From an uncultured Coriobacteriaceae bacterium (GTDB lineage Bacteria; Actinomycetota; Coriobacteriia; Coriobacteriales; QAMH01): 12,832 bases of DNA. Under the pieces are notes generated by a model, which was not told the origin of the DNA, made no database searches, and saw nothing but the letters and a program-made list of their open reading frames with translations. Below are positions 11,421-12,832 of the stretch, in pieces. A program made the translations under genes and the position numbers. Location of the stretch: NCBI GenBank assembly GCA_902783925.1, contig CACZSV010000018.1:1-12832 (forward strand), read 5' to 3'. Every line of letters begins with the position of its first letter. Position 1 is the first letter of the stretch.

Positions 11421-12832
11421 ATGAAATCTTCGCGACTGCAAATAATCACGCCGTATCTGCTCCTTGCCGTGGCGTTTGCCGCGCTCTCTGCGCGCGCGCA
11501 ATATAGCTTTTGCTGGATAGACGAAAGCTTCTACATTGCGCTTGCCGACCGCTTCTACGACGGCGCCGTGCCGTTTATCGACGAATGGCACCCAGCACAA
11601 GTCTATGCGCCCCTGCTCGTCCCTGTATACGCTTTATTCCTGCAAGTCACGGGAACGAGCGATGGCATCATCTTGTTTTTCCGCTATGCGTACCTTCTTG
11701 TTTCGTTTCTCACAGCGCTCGTCGCATATAAAGTCCTCTCGCGAGACTTTGGGCGATTTGCCTCCTGCGCGATCGCGCTTTGCTACCTGTTCTATATCGG
11801 GGCGAATATCCAGGGGCTTTCGTACTACAGCCTATGCACCACGTTCTTTTTGCTCGCGCTTCTATGCGCGTGGGGAACCTGGCAGCGCATACGCGACAAG
11901 AAAGATGCCGATGGCGCGCCCGGTGCTGCACGTGTGCTTTTGCCTTTTGGCGGCGGCTCGTTCATGGCGCTTGCCATTATCTGCAATCCGTGCGTCATCG
12001 TGATCTTCGCCCTGGCGTGCCTTGTCGCGCTTTTCGTCTGCATCGTTGCGCACAGAATGGGGAGCTTCATCCCCTTTGTGTGGGCTATCGCCGGCGCAGC
12101 CGTCGTTGCTGCCATATACCTGTGGTACATCTTCATGCAAGTCTCCCCCGCAGATATACTTGCCAATCTTGGAAACGTGCTTTCGAATCATGGCGAAAAC
12201 CTCAGCTTTGCCGAGTGCATTTCCAACTATCTCTCGTTTCTTCCCATGAGCAGAATCAGCTGTATCGGCACTTGCACGCTCATCGTGTTTCTTCTTGTAT
12301 GGCGCGTCTCAAAACGAGAGATCACAGCACAATTCAAGCTCATTGTCATCTGCATCGACTCTGTGCTTCTTGTTACTGGCGTCGCCATTGCGTTTTTTAC
12401 GTCGCTCTATCCGAACATGGCGTTTATTGCGTTTGTGGAATTCGCAATCCCCGTCTATCTTCTTAGCCCTCAGCTCAGCCCCCAAAAACACCCAGAACTC
12501 CTTTGCTTCTGGTTGCCGGGCATAGCGCTTTCTCTCGTATGGCAGTTTTCAAGCAATACTCAGGCCGGCGGCATGATCATTGGCTTTTCCATAGCAGCAT
12601 ATGGCTCATTCATCACGGTACTCGAAGCATTCTCTAAACCAGAGGCCCCCGATGCGAGCACGGCTAACGACGTCGAGCTCGGGCGGCTGATTATCGATGC
12701 ACGTCTCGCGCAACTTGGCCATGTTCTCGCATGTTGCTCTGTCGTGCTTATCGTCGTCGTAACAATTACGATACGCCTGACCAGCGTGTATTCGGATGCA
12801 CCGTGGAGCAGCCTGAACACGGAGATTCAGAA
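11421..12832 (+). CDS. Polytopic membrane protein, GT-C glycosyltransferase-like (runs off window end)
   Basis: An open frame from the ATG at 11421 runs unbroken for 470 codons to the window end. It encodes an integral membrane protein beginning MKSSRLQIITPYLLLAVAFA. After a first membrane helix (about 10-26) comes an external loop with WIDESFYIALADRFYDG (32-48) and VPFIDEWHPAQ (50-60). This acidic DE-containing first loop, then many hydrophobic helices, is the plan of GT-C lipid-linked sugar transferases (PMT/ArnT/GT39 type), where an acidic residue there is catalytic. Around ten further hydrophobic segments follow. A charged hydrophilic insert (KPEAPDASTANDVELGR, about 409-425) precedes the last visible helix. 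The exact family, donor and acceptor cannot be told; a role in decorating the cell envelope is an inference. The promoter looks leaderless. Confidence 0.75.
   Translation, partial: MKSSRLQIITPYLLLAVAFAALSARAQYSFCWIDESFYIALADRFYDGAVPFIDEWHPAQVYAPLLVPVYALFLQVTGTSDGIILFFRYAYLLVSFLTALVAYKVLSRDFGRFASCAIALCYLFYIGANIQGLSYYSLCTTFFLLALLCAWGTWQRIRDKKDADGAPGAARVLLPFGGGSFMALAIICNPCVIVIFALACLVALFVCIVAHRMGSFIPFVWAIAGAAVVAAIYLWYIFMQVSPADILANLGNVLSNHGENLSFAECISNYLSFLPMSRISCIGTCTLIVFLLVWRVSKREITAQFKLIVICIDSVLLVTGVAIAFFTSLYPNMAFIAFVEFAIPVYLLSPQLSPQKHPELLCFWLPGIALSLVWQFSSNTQAGGMIIGFSIAAYGSFITVLEAFSKPEAPDASTANDVELGRLIIDARLAQLGHVLACCSVVLIVVVTITIRLTSVYSDAPWSSLNTEIQ

Noticed and set aside
1..12832. CRISPR arrays, insertion sequences, prophage or toxin-antitoxin pairs
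   Set aside because: No regularly spaced direct repeats, transposase motifs, integrase or paired small genes of that kind were seen on either strand.

Overview
The window reads as chromosomal DNA of an anaerobic, moderately GC-rich actinobacterium, most likely class Coriobacteriia (Eggerthella/Slackia-type). This is inferred from the hydrogenase type, the tmRNA tag, a PaaK-like CoA ligase and promoters that appear to make leaderless mRNAs; no 16S rRNA is present to prove it. Genes are densely packed on both strands. I see no phage, transposon, integrase or CRISPR sequence.

Layout: (1) 1-982: the start of aspartate kinase (minus, cut by the window edge) and a divergent 5-formyltetrahydrofolate cyclo-ligase, sharing a 77-bp control region with mirror-image extended -10 boxes. 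(2) 992-2230: a PaaK-family aryl/acyl-CoA ligase (minus). (3) 2466-3701: a REC-like/PAS/GGDEF diguanylate cyclase (plus) with a good promoter. (4) 3735-5034: tRNA-Phe (minus) with terminator, a spacer holding a 15-bp G-rich hairpin, a HEAT-repeat protein (minus), then divergent tRNA-Val (plus) with terminator. (5) 5202-6247: the trans-translation pair smpB and ssrA (both minus), with a consensus ssrA promoter and terminator. (6) 6443-10235: a three-gene membrane-bound [NiFe] hydrogenase operon, small subunit, large subunit and cytochrome b, closed by a strong terminator. (7) 10243-11361: on the opposite strand, a hydrogenase maturation protease downstream of a shikimate-kinase-like gene. (8) 11421 to the end: a polytopic membrane protein resembling GT-C glycosyltransferases, cut by the window edge.

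How the parts work together: the hydrogenase genes form one functional unit. The small subunit has a Tat signal, a full set of Fe-S ligands and a C-terminal membrane anchor. The large subunit carries both Ni-binding CxxC motifs and a 20-residue C-terminal extension for the protease to remove. The cytochrome b would pass electrons to the quinone pool. Together they imply respiratory H2 oxidation at the outer face of the membrane. SmpB and tmRNA rescue stalled ribosomes. I find no convincing wholly new multi-gene system. The most notable points are the paired leaderless promoters, the kinase lacking the shikimate-binding arginine, the long tmRNA tag, and several unexplained palindromes.
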